The translations under genes and the position numbers were made by a program. The notes under the pieces were generated by a model that saw only the letters and a program-made list of their open reading frames with translations, was not told the origin of the DNA and ran no database searches. From positions 194,747 through 258,746 of the forward strand of contig JAJPKF010000019.1 in the NCBI GenBank assembly GCA_021323865.1: a stretch of 64,000 nt of DNA. Reading direction: 5' to 3'. Source of the stretch: Pseudomonadota bacterium (GTDB lineage Bacteria > Chloroflexota > UBA5177 > JAJPKF01). Positions 51,479-59,202 of the stretch are shown piece by piece; the first letter of the stretch is position 1; each line of letters opens with the position of its first letter.

Positions 51479-52717
51479 GTGAACCTGGAGGAGCTGCGGA
51501 CGCGACTGGGCACCACCCGCCCGGCTCCAGTCGTCCGTGAATCAGCCGCCTCGCCGGAAGCGATACCCGGCGGGATGCTGGAGCAGACCAATCGAGGTCC
51601 GTGCCTGGTCGTCGAAACCACTCGCGGCCACGAGGAGGAGCATGGATCCCATCAATTCATGGCCCTTCGTGGTCTGCGGCCGTTCCGGATCGGCGGCGTG
51701 CTGGCGGGAATCGGCCAGGATGGTCCACACCTCGAGCGGGTGGCCTACCTGGACACGGAGACAACGGGATTGGGCTACGGTGCCGGCGTGCAGGTGTTCA
51801 TGGTTGGGATCGGGAGCGCCGAGCCGGACGGCTTTCGCGTTCGTCAGTTCGTCTTACGCCATCCGGGCGAGGAGCCTGCGCTGCTGCTTGCTCTCTCGGA
51901 GTATCTATCCGGTTTCGATATCCTTGTGTCCTACAACGGCCGGGCCTTCGACTGGCCGCTGTTGGAGAACCGGCTCATCCTCAATCGGGTTCCCCCCCTG
52001 GAGGCGCAACCGGTCCATCTGGATCTACTCTATCTGGCCCGCCGCCTCTGGCGCGCACGTCTTGAAAGCTGTGGCATGAGCACGGTTGAGCAGGCAATCC
52101 TGGGCGTCGATCGCGGCTCGAAGGATGTCCCCGGCTATGTGATTCCCTCCCTGTACTTTCAGTTCGTCCGGACGGGAAGCCTGGGCCTACTGCGGCGAAT
52201 CCTTCATCACAACCTGTACGACATCCTGTCATTGGCGGTGCTGACGGCCCACGTCGAGCGAGTGCTGGCCGATCCGTGGGGAGGAACCGTCTCGCATGCC
52301 GTGGACTTCTACAGCCTCGGAAGGCTGTACAACGCGCTGGGGGAGGTCGACGGAGCCGTAGCCTGTTTCGAGACTGCCCTGTCCCACGATCTGCCGCCTT
52401 CCATTCGCGATGAGGCGGTCCTGCGGCTGGCAATGATTGAGAAGCGCCGCTCCAATTGGCAGATGGCGCTGCCGCTCTTCGAGAGCATTCTCGATCGGTC
52501 GCAATTCGAGCGCATCGCCTGCGTCGAGCTGGCCAAGTATCACGAGCACGTGGCCCGGGAGTTCGGTCCTGCCATGCAGCTGACGGATCGAGCGCTCCGG
52601 GCGGACGGACGTTTGGACCGCTGGCCCGGAACCGATCGGATGGAGCTGCTTCACCGAAAGCGGCGGCTTTCGGGTCGCGTCGGCAACGTCACCCCAGGCC
52701 CCTCCCCGCCTTCCTGA
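51479..52717 (+). CDS. mrfB: MrfB/YprB-type DEDD exonuclease with TPR tail
   Basis: A 412-residue protein with an RNase H-like 3'-5' exonuclease domain (about 90-265): YLDTETTGLG supplies the first Asp/Glu pair, NGRAFDWPLLENRL the next Asp, and HHNLYDILSLAVL the last. The C-terminal part has TPR-like helices (YSLGRLYNALGEVDGAVACFE). This is the domain order of B. subtilis YprB/MrfB, the nuclease that works with MrfA. GTG start at 51479. The pair forms a compact repair operon followed by a sugar transporter. Confidence 0.85.
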   Translation: MNLEELRTRLGTTRPAPVVRESAASPEAIPGGMLEQTNRGPCLVVETTRGHEEEHGSHQFMALRGLRPFRIGGVLAGIGQDGPHLERVAYLDTETTGLGYGAGVQVFMVGIGSAEPDGFRVRQFVLRHPGEEPALLLALSEYLSGFDILVSYNGRAFDWPLLENRLILNRVPPLEAQPVHLDLLYLARRLWRARLESCGMSTVEQAILGVDRGSKDVPGYVIPSLYFQFVRTGSLGLLRRILHHNLYDILSLAVLTAHVERVLADPWGGTVSHAVDFYSLGRLYNALGEVDGAVACFETALSHDLPPSIRDEAVLRLAMIEKRRSNWQMALPLFESILDRSQFERIACVELAKYHEHVAREFGPAMQLTDRALRADGRLDRWPGTDRMELLHRKRRLSGRVGNVTPGPSPPS

Positions 52718-52733
52718 GTCCCGAGGGAACCCG

Positions 52734-54065
52734 GTGACTCCTGGAGCGACGCCGAACGTGCCGGGACCCTCAGCTTCCTCCACGGAGCGGTTGGACCGCC
52801 GACAGGCCCTCTTCTACTCGCTGGGCAATGTGGCCGGCGGAGTCTATAACGGCTTCAATCTGGGCGTCCTCAGCATCTATCTGAGCGGGTTCATGGGGCC
52901 GCTCCTGCAGGGGTATCTCTCCAATACCAAGACCATGGAGGGAACCGTCATACAGCCGATCGTCGGAAGGCTGAGTGACCGCACGGCGAGCCGGTTTGGA
53001 CGAAGGCGTCCCTTCATCGGCATCTTCGCGCCTCTTTCGGTGATCTTCCTGATCGCCATCCCCTATCTCCATGGCGCGGGACACGCCGCCCGAGTGCCGT
53101 TGATTGCGGTGTCGATCATCCTCTTTTCGATTTGCGCCAATATCGCCGCGGATCCCTACGGTGCACTCATGATCGACATCACGCCGGCTCCCATCCGTCC
53201 CCGGTTCAGCGCCGTGCTTCAGATCGTCAGTACCGTCTTCCAGCTGCTGTTCGTGGCCTTCGCGCTGGTCGTGAGCATCCGGAAGGACAACATTCCCAGT
53301 TATGTGTTTTGGGTGGCCGGCGCGATCATGCTGCTGTGCTACCTCTCGGTGTTCCTGGGGGTACGAGAGCCGGACGCAGCCCAGCGCGCGGCCCTCCGAG
53401 AGGAGCGGGTCCCCGTCCGCCGCTACATCGCCGACCTTCGGCAATTCACGCAGGCGCAGAAGCTGCTGCTGAGCTACTTTTTTCTGTGGACCGGCCTGAA
53501 TCCACTCGTGGTCTATATTGCCCGATTCGTCAAGCACGACTTTAAGGCTTCAAATGCCAAGGCGCTAGCGATCGAGTTGACGCTCTTCGCCCTCGTGGCC
53601 TTCTTTGCCTATCCGTGGGGACGGCTGCAGCGTCGCTATGGATACCGTAGCTGCATTACTGCCGGCACCATCTTGATGATGGCTGCAGCCCTGATCGCCC
53701 TTGCCGTCCGCAGCTACGTACTCCTCTTCCCGGTCGCCATCCTGGCGGGGGCCGGCTTCTCCGCGACCACCGTTCTCAACTATCCGTACCTGTCGACGCT
53801 CGTCCCTAGCAGCAAGATGGGCATCTTCACCGGCTTGCAGGCGGCATTTACCTCGGTCGCCGTGCCCGTCAGCACCGTCATTGCCAGCCTGCTCATTACC
53901 AAGATCGACTACCGGGCCATCTTCGCCATGCAGTTCGTATTGATGGTTGTGGACCTTCTCATCCTGTGGCGGGTGAATGAAGGACAGGCGCGCGACGAGG
54001 TGAGTCGTGTCGAGCACGAGGAGAAAGAAGTGGCCAGGCGGCCGGTGCCTGCGCCGGTAAGCTGA
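52734..54065 (+). CDS. MFS transporter, GPH/SLC45-like sugar family
   Basis: A 443-residue protein with about 12 hydrophobic helices and the loop-2 signature GRLSDRTASRFGRRRPFIG, which marks glycoside/sucrose-proton symporters of the GPH/SLC45 type. Other pieces are NIAADPYGALMIDITP and a repeat of the loop motif in the second half (YPWGRLQRRYGYRS). The last 25 residues are a charged cytoplasmic tail. GTG start at 52734, 16 nt after mrfB. It probably takes up a disaccharide or glycoside with protons. Confidence 0.85.
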   Translation: MTPGATPNVPGPSASSTERLDRRQALFYSLGNVAGGVYNGFNLGVLSIYLSGFMGPLLQGYLSNTKTMEGTVIQPIVGRLSDRTASRFGRRRPFIGIFAPLSVIFLIAIPYLHGAGHAARVPLIAVSIILFSICANIAADPYGALMIDITPAPIRPRFSAVLQIVSTVFQLLFVAFALVVSIRKDNIPSYVFWVAGAIMLLCYLSVFLGVREPDAAQRAALREERVPVRRYIADLRQFTQAQKLLLSYFFLWTGLNPLVVYIARFVKHDFKASNAKALAIELTLFALVAFFAYPWGRLQRRYGYRSCITAGTILMMAAALIALAVRSYVLLFPVAILAGAGFSATTVLNYPYLSTLVPSSKMGIFTGLQAAFTSVAVPVSTVIASLLITKIDYRAIFAMQFVLMVVDLLILWRVNEGQARDEVSRVEHEEKEVARRPVPAPVS

Positions 54066-54084
54066 CTGTCCGGCCTGGTCCAGG

Positions 54085-54765
54085 TTAGCGGTTGTTCGTG
54101 GTGTTCCACGGCTGTCGCTGCCACTCTGCTCGGGTGATAGCATACTCGACATCCCAACCGGGCCACTGCTCAGTGGGATCCGCGGCAAAGGAGGCTTCAG
54201 CCGCCAGCTCTTCAGGTGGCATGCGGAATCGCCGGACCAAGGTCATGCCGCTCTTCTCCATGACTCGAATGGAGGCGCGATTCTCCTCGTAGGTCGTGGC
54301 AGATATGCGGGAGAGGCCGTGGCGGCCGAATGCCCGATTGAGCAGCGCCCTCACACCCTCGGTGGCGATCCCTCGACCCCAGGTCGCACGTCGGAGCCGA
54401 TACCCAATGCTGGCTTCGCCAGTCCTGCCGGGCTCTGGAATGAGCCCGAACCAGCCCCAGAACTCGCCCGTGGATCGCTGCTCGGCTGCCCAATAGCCGA
54501 ACCGATGATCGGCGTCTGCGACGGCGAGGAAGCGAGGCAAGATCTTGGTTTCCAGCAATGACGGAGGGGTGGACCTGCCGCCGGAAAGAAAGCGCATGAC
54601 ATCCGGATCGGCGTCCAGAGCCACAAGGTGATCGAGATCCGCAGCCGCAAGCGGCCGCAGGGCCAAGCGGTCGGTCAGGAAGTGGCCGGTGTCTCCCTCG
54701 GTCGCGTCGCCCTCAGTACTCGTTCTTCCAGGACAGCTTGGAGGTAGCGATCGCCTCCGCCTCAT
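54085..54765 (-). CDS. GNAT-family acetyltransferase (RimJ-like)
   Basis: Typical RimJ/RimL-like acetyltransferase: LTDRLALRPLAAADLDHLVA, DPDVMRFLSGG, ASIGYRLRRATWGRGIATEG (acetyl-CoA loop) and ENRASIRVMEKSGMTLVRRF. The true start is unclear: no good ATG/GTG/TTG lies just before TDRLALRPL, and the first ATG (54765) lies 53 nt inside the end of trxB, giving about 226 residues. The overlap suggests reinitiation after trxB. Substrate unknown. Confidence 0.75.
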   Translation of the reverse strand: MRRRRSLPPSCPGRTSTEGDATEGDTGHFLTDRLALRPLAAADLDHLVALDADPDVMRFLSGGRSTPPSLLETKILPRFLAVADADHRFGYWAAEQRSTGEFWGWFGLIPEPGRTGEASIGYRLRRATWGRGIATEGVRALLNRAFGRHGLSRISATTYEENRASIRVMEKSGMTLVRRFRMPPEELAAEASFAADPTEQWPGWDVEYAITRAEWQRQPWNTTNNR

Positions 54766-55711
54766 CGGGTGTATCACCGGCATCCAGGAGGTCGAGGTAC
54801 TTGTCGGCGGTCAGGGCGGCGATGGAACCGTCGGCTCCTGCCGTAACCACCTGCTTCAGAGGGTTCCGTCGTACATCGCCGGCCACAAAGACGCCGTCAC
54901 AGTCCGTGGCCATGTTCTCGTCGGTATTGATGAACCCGCCCCGGTCGATGGTGACGCAGCTATTGAAGAGGGATGTATTCGGGTCGCTGCCGATGTAGAC
55001 GAACAGCCCGCCAATCTCGAGTCGCTCGGTCGCCCCGCTCTTTACGTTGCGGATGTCGATCGACTCGATGGCGCCATTGCCGTTAACGCGGTCGATCACC
55101 GTGTCAAGGATGAAGTCGATCTTCGGATTCTTCATGGCTCGGTCAACCAAGACCTTTTGGGCGCGGAACGCGTCGCGGCGGTGAATGATCGTGACCCGGG
55201 AGGCGTACTTGGTCAGATAGAGCCCTTCGTCGAAGGCCGCATCCCCACCACCTGCAACCACTACGTGACGCTCGCGAAAGAATGGCCCGTCACATACGGC
55301 ACAGTAGGACACTCCCTTGCCGCGGAGCTCGTCCTCTCCCGGCACTCCGAGGGTTCGCGGGGCGGCGCCGGTGGCCACGATCACCGTGCGGCCCTGATAT
55401 TCCTTGCCGGAGGCGACGCGAACGCGCTTGATCGGCGGCTGGAAGTCAACGTCGACCACCTCCTCACCGATCTCGATCCGTGCCCCGAAATGCTCGGCAT
55501 GGTCTTTGAGCATCATGGAAAGTTCGGGTCCGGTGGTGTGGATGATGCCCGGGTAGTCCTCGACATCTCCGGTGGTATAAATCTGTCCACCGGGGAAGTT
55601 GGACTCGAGTACCACCGTGCTCCGAAGCGCTCGCGCCGCGTAGAGGGCAGCGGCAAGCCCAGCGGGACCGCCTCCGATGATGACTACGTCCCAAACTCGT
55701 GGCTCTTCCAT
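54713..55711 (-). CDS. trxB: Thioredoxin-disulfide reductase
   Basis: NADPH-dependent flavoenzyme that reduces thioredoxin. The 332-residue product has FAD-binding VVIIGGGPAGLAAALYAAR, VATGAAPRTLGVPGE, the redox CAVC (C137, C140) in SYCAVCDG, NADPH-binding VVVAGGGDAAFDEGLYL and the C-terminal FAD motif VFVAGDVRRNPLKQVVTA. ATG start at 55711. It has its own promoter candidates just upstream. Confidence 0.95.
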   Translation of the reverse strand: MEEPRVWDVVIIGGGPAGLAAALYAARALRSTVVLESNFPGGQIYTTGDVEDYPGIIHTTGPELSMMLKDHAEHFGARIEIGEEVVDVDFQPPIKRVRVASGKEYQGRTVIVATGAAPRTLGVPGEDELRGKGVSYCAVCDGPFFRERHVVVAGGGDAAFDEGLYLTKYASRVTIIHRRDAFRAQKVLVDRAMKNPKIDFILDTVIDRVNGNGAIESIDIRNVKSGATERLEIGGLFVYIGSDPNTSLFNSCVTIDRGGFINTDENMATDCDGVFVAGDVRRNPLKQVVTAGADGSIAALTADKYLDLLDAGDTPDEAEAIATSKLSWKNEY

Positions 55712-55735
55712 CTCTGGCCTCTATTCCGGCAGAAT

Positions 55736-55765
55736 CCTATACTTACATTATACGCAGTTTGTCAA
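55736..55765 (-). promoter_or_regulatory. Promoter region of trxB
   Basis: On the minus strand a perfect TTGACA (55760-55765) pairs at 18 nt with TATAGG (55736-55741). A perfect TATAAT (55747-55752) lies only 7 nt after the TTGACA, so those two cannot belong together; TATAAT would need a weak -35 further up. Two overlapping promoters are possible. Confidence 0.6.
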
Positions 55766-55787
55766 GACTATGGAGACGGGGCGTGCT

Positions 55788-56315
55788 TCAGAACCGGTAG
55801 TCCGAGGGTCCGCGTCGATGCCGCTTGGGGGCTCGGCGTGGGTTGCCCTTTTTGGGTCCCGGCTGGGGAAGCTCAGTGCGCTCCGACACGGCTCGATCCC
55901 ACCGACGAGCTCTACCCGGCAGAGCCGTCTGCTCCAGGAGGTTCTCGGGCCTCGTGACCACACAACCGGCTGCCTCACAGGCCAATCGAATAGCGCTGTC
56001 GTTGGTGACGACGATAACCGGGCGGGCTCGCGCTTCTGCCTGGGCGCGGCGCACGATGACCTGATCTGCCGTCACGCCGGGCGGCGTGAATTGCATCGCG
56101 ACGTGGGCGCTGCGGGACACCGAGACAAATGAGCGGTCATTGGCGCCGTCAAAGACCACGATCACGGTGTCGTTTGCCAGCCTTGTGGACCCCCGCAGTG
56201 CGGCGATCAGAGCCTCACGCCCCGCCTCGAGTGACTCCGATTCCCTGCCTGCGAGGGCAGGCGTGGTCCGGATGGCGTTGTAGCCGTCGACGAGGATGAG
56301 CCGGGCCGCAGTCAC
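55788..56315 (-). CDS. YacP-like NYN (PIN-like) nuclease
   Basis: A 175-residue protein with the NYN/PIN-like acidic core: ARLILVDGYNAIRTTP, TVIVVFDGAND, RPVIVVTNDSAIRLACEAAG. YacP (Rae1) in Bacillus is a ribosome-associated endoribonuclease that cuts mRNA in the A site. The C-terminal 30 residues are very basic (GPKKGNPRRAPKRHRRG), fitting RNA or ribosome binding. Its ATG overlaps the thrS stop by 4 nt. Confidence 0.82.
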   Translation of the reverse strand: MTAARLILVDGYNAIRTTPALAGRESESLEAGREALIAALRGSTRLANDTVIVVFDGANDRSFVSVSRSAHVAMQFTPPGVTADQVIVRRAQAEARARPVIVVTNDSAIRLACEAAGCVVTRPENLLEQTALPGRARRWDRAVSERTELPQPGPKKGNPRRAPKRHRRGPSDYRF

Positions 56316-58093
56316 CTCGCCGGGCCCGGCTCCCGAGCCTTTGCCCGCGCGTCGGCCGTGATCATGTTCGCGATGTCGGCAAGCGGCATTGAGCCAAGGT
56401 CTTCACCTGTCCGCAAGCGCACCGCGGCCGCTTTGGCCTCTGCCTCGCGGTCGCCGGTCACCAGCATGTAGGGCACTTTCTGCATCTGGGCGTCGCGGAT
56501 CTTGGCATTGAGACGCTCGCTCCGAGAATCGACCTCAACCCGAACGCCTGCCGCCGCCAGGTTCGAGCCGACCACTTGGGCGTACTCCAGGTGTCGGTCG
56601 GCGATGGGAAGCACGATCGCCTGTACCGGCGCCAACCAGGTGGGGAAGGCGCCCCCGTAGTGCTCAACCAGGACCGCAAAGAAGCGTTCGATTGATCCGA
56701 AGATGGCTCGGTGGACCATGTAGGGCTGGTGCCGCTCGTTGTCGTCGCCGATGTAAGACAGGCCGAAACGTTCGGGGTTGTTGAAGTCGAACTGGATGGT
56801 CGCGCACTGCCACTCCCGTCCGAGAGCATCCAGTATCTTCACGTCGATCTTGGGGCCGTAGAAAGCGCCACCGCCCGGGTCAAGCTCGAAGGACGTATCG
56901 GTAGAAACGAGAGCGGTTCGGAGTGCCTCCGTTGCCTGTTCCCACAGGGCGTCAGGGCCCACCGCCTTGTCCGGTCGCGTCGACAGGTAGGTCTTGTACT
57001 CGCTGAAGCCGAAAGCGTCGAGGATCTCCCGTGTGAGGTGCAGAACCTCAAGTATCTCCCCTTCGATCTGATCAGGCCTGCAGAAGATATGGGCGTCGTC
57101 GACCGTGAACCCACGAACTCGCAGAAGGCCATGGAGAACGCCGCTGCGCTCGTACCGGTAGACCATGCCCATCTCTCCAATTCGCATGGGGAGGTCACGG
57201 TAGCTACGCGTGCGATTGGCGAAGATCTCAATGTGGAACGGACAATTCATGGGTTTGAGGAAGTACTCCTGCTCCTCGACCTCCATGGGCGCGAACATGT
57301 TGTCGCGGAAGTAACCGAGATGGCCGCTCGTCTGCCACAGGTCCGCCTTGCCGACGTGGGGCGTGACCACGAGGTCATAGCGGCGACGCTCGTGAACATC
57401 CCGCCAGAAGTCTTCGATGACCCGGCGGATGACGGCCCCCTTGGGGTGCCAGAGCACCAGCCCCGGTCCCACCCGTTGCGAGATGCTGAACAGATCCAGC
57501 TCCTGACCCAGGCGACGGTGATCACGCCGTTGAGCCTCTTCGATCCGATCGAGGTACTCCTGCAGCTCCTCCCGGCTCGGCCACATGGTGCCGTAGATGC
57601 GCTGTAGCATCGGCCGCCGCTCGTCACCTCGCCAGTACGCCCCCGAAATGCCCGTCAGCTTGAAGGCGCCGAGGTTCCCGGTTCCGTCGACATGCGGTCC
57701 TCGGCAGAGGTCGACGAAGTCACCGTGCTGATAGACCGTGAGCGGCCCATCGGCAAACTGCTCGATCAGCTCGAGCTTGTAGGGCTGATTCCGGAAGAGG
57801 TGTCGAGCTTGCTCGGCGGATACGGGCCGGCACTCGAACGGTTTGTCGGCGGCGATGCTTTCTGCCATCCCTCGCTCTATGGCGTCAAGGTCCTCGGGCG
57901 TCAATGGACGCGGGAGGTCAAAGTCGTAGTAGAAGCCGTTGTCGATGGGTGGTCCGATCCCCAGCTTTGCCTCCGGAAACAGGCCGACCACCGCCTCGGC
58001 CATGACATGGGCGGCGCTGTGTCGCATACGCTGCAGAGGAGTCATCTCGACGGCCCGCACGTCGACGATTTCCTCGGCCGGTTGGTAGCTCAT
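56312..58093 (-). CDS. thrS: Threonyl-tRNA synthetase lacking the TGS domain
   Basis: Class II synthetase charging tRNA-Thr. The 593-residue product begins 24 residues before RHSAAHVMAEAV, so the usual N-terminal TGS domain (about 60 residues) is absent. The editing domain is intact (HSAAH; CRGPH in FVDLCRGPHVDG). Catalytic motifs are present: GPGLVLWHPKGAVIRRVIE, KPMNCPFH (zinc Cys), RYERSGVLHGLLRVRGFTVDD and the anticodon domain near VLPIADRHLEYA. ATG 58093 has GGAGG 5 nt upstream; the longer open frame runs into the T-box terminator. Expression should be set by tRNA-Thr charging. Confidence 0.95.
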   Translation of the reverse strand: MSYQPAEEIVDVRAVEMTPLQRMRHSAAHVMAEAVVGLFPEAKLGIGPPIDNGFYYDFDLPRPLTPEDLDAIERGMAESIAADKPFECRPVSAEQARHLFRNQPYKLELIEQFADGPLTVYQHGDFVDLCRGPHVDGTGNLGAFKLTGISGAYWRGDERRPMLQRIYGTMWPSREELQEYLDRIEEAQRRDHRRLGQELDLFSISQRVGPGLVLWHPKGAVIRRVIEDFWRDVHERRRYDLVVTPHVGKADLWQTSGHLGYFRDNMFAPMEVEEQEYFLKPMNCPFHIEIFANRTRSYRDLPMRIGEMGMVYRYERSGVLHGLLRVRGFTVDDAHIFCRPDQIEGEILEVLHLTREILDAFGFSEYKTYLSTRPDKAVGPDALWEQATEALRTALVSTDTSFELDPGGGAFYGPKIDVKILDALGREWQCATIQFDFNNPERFGLSYIGDDNERHQPYMVHRAIFGSIERFFAVLVEHYGGAFPTWLAPVQAIVLPIADRHLEYAQVVGSNLAAAGVRVEVDSRSERLNAKIRDAQMQKVPYMLVTGDREAEAKAAAVRLRTGEDLGSMPLADIANMITADARAKAREPGPAR

Positions 58094-58160
58094 GGATGCC
58101 TCCTCATGGGTTAGGTAGGTCGTTGACAGTTGCGTTGGCGATTCGGTAACAGGTCGGAAA

Positions 58161-58194
58161 AACAAAAATCTCCCGTCCGGTGAGGGACGAGAGA
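58161..58194 (-). terminator. T-box intrinsic terminator
   Basis: Minus-strand hairpin TCTCTCGTCC / GGACGGGAGA with a 6-nt loop (58169-58194) and one G-U pair, followed by TTTTTGTT. It competes with the T-box antiterminator that overlaps its upstream side. Confidence 0.88.
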
Positions 58195-58372
58195 TGCCTC
58201 CCGTGGTTCCACCCCCGTTGTGGTGAACCACCGCTTCATTGGGCCCTAACGCGGCCGGACGGATTCCTACGGAATCAGGCTGAGCGGGTGGTTTTCGCCG
58301 GCAGTTCGGGAAGACTCACACCGAGCGTCTTCCTCTCTGACGAACCGGGCCGTGCTACTCGTCCCGCCTCTT
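58161..58372 (-). promoter_or_regulatory. Threonine T-box riboswitch leader of thrS
   Basis: Leader read on the minus strand. Stem I features are GACGAGTAGCAC, CAGAGAGG and CGGTGTGAG, then the specifier loop GAAA-ACC-A with Thr codon ACC at 58290-58292. The antiterminator carries the T-box GGGGTGGAACCACGG (58201-58215). Uncharged tRNA-Thr should pair its anticodon with ACC and its NCCA end with the T-box, preventing termination. The leader starts right after tRNA-Val. Confidence 0.9.
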
Positions 58373-58449
58373 TGGTGGGCGACACTGGACTCGAACCAGT
58401 GACCTCTGCCATGTCAAGGCAGCACTCTAACCAACTGAGCTAGTCGCCC
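58373..58449 (-). tRNA. tRNA-Val (GAC)
   Basis: Cloverleaf on the minus strand with encoded CCA: acceptor GGGCGAC/GTCGCCC, D-arm with AGCTCAGTTGGTTAGAG, anticodon stem CTGCC/GGCAG with loop TTGACAT (anticodon GAC), and T-arm CTGG-TTCGAGT-CCAG. It lies directly upstream of the thrS T-box leader, so the two may be transcribed together and separated by processing. Confidence 0.96.
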
Positions 58450-58463
58450 ATGTAGGTGCTTGA

Positions 58464-58492
58464 GTTTATCCCGGCGCCGGAGATAGTGTCAA
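58464..58492 (-). promoter_or_regulatory. Promoter of tRNA-Val (and perhaps thrS)
   Basis: Minus-strand TTGACA (58487-58492), 17 nt, ATAAAC (58464-58469). Transcription would start about 8 nt before the tRNA. No separate strong promoter is visible between the tRNA and the T-box, so this may drive both. Confidence 0.6.
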
Positions 58493-58722
58493 AGCGCAGA
58501 TCGTAATTCCTGCCGGCGTTCCAATGGGTCCGCGTCTGCGACCGCCTTGACCGATCGAAGGGCCACACTTCCGCTGTGGCTCATGCTTCCGTAGCGCGTG
58601 CTGCGGAGTAGGACGTGCACAGCCGCTTTGGCGCCGCCCATTAGAGGTTGCTCTCCGGCTGCGGCTCAGCACCTCAGATGCCGGCCGAGTGGTCACCGAG
58701 TAGTCGTCCTTCCGGAGGAGGG

Positions 58723-59133
58723 CTAGATCAGGCGTGCGTCCGCCGGCACTGTGAAGTCCTTGCCACAGTACGAGCAGACAACGAAGGCGTAATCGACGTC
58801 GTACCAACGCTTGACGCTAAAGGGCTGCTGCATCTGCCGCGACTCCACACGACAACTCGGGCAGCGGAGCACCAACGGGTTGAGGCGCCGCCGGACCACC
58901 TTTCGGATGCCGATGGGCAGCGTGATAAGGCCGCCTGCCAGGAAGAGCCCAAAGAACGGTATGGCGAGCACCGAAGCATGGTGGAGGGCATGCGCCAGGA
59001 GAAGATCCGAAGCGATTCCCGCCACGCCGACGATGAGGAATACCAGGGGGCAGCCGATGGGCGAGCGACGGAAGAGTCGTTCGACGGATTCGTTGAGCCC
59101 CGGAGTGTTGCGACTGTAGCCGTATCGTCCCGT
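58723..59133 (-). CDS. Membrane protein with C-terminal zinc ribbon, non-canonical start
   Basis: Unrecognised protein. The region from GTG 59025 gives 100 residues that begin inside a hydrophobic helix. The same frame is open back to 59172 and encodes a plausible N-terminus (NTPGLNESVERLFRRSPIGC) and a complete first helix (PLVFLIVGVAGIASDLLLA). No ATG, GTG or TTG occurs in that extension, but AGGAGG lies at 59143-59148 and an ACG at 59133 is 9 nt after it, giving 136 residues. A second helix (SVLAIPFFGLFLAGGLITL) and a zinc ribbon (RCPSCRVE, VCSYCGKDF) follow. The start is unproven. Confidence 0.5.
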   Translation of the reverse strand, partial: TGRYGYSRNTPGLNESVERLFRRSPIGCPLVFLIVGVAGIASDLLLAHALHHASVLAIPFFGLFLAGGLITLPIGIRKVVRRRLNPLVLRCPSCRVESRQMQQPFSVKRWYDVDYAFVVCSYCGKDFTVPADARLI

Positions 59134-59202
59134 ATTCGCGCCCCTCCTTGGGTTTGAGGTGCCTCGGAATCAAGTGTAGACGACCCCGGCCATAATGAGG
59201 CC

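Noticed and set aside
55747..55765. TTGACA and TATAAT as one promoter before trxB
   Set aside because: They are only 7 nt apart, too close to be a -35/-10 pair; each must belong to a different promoter or be chance.
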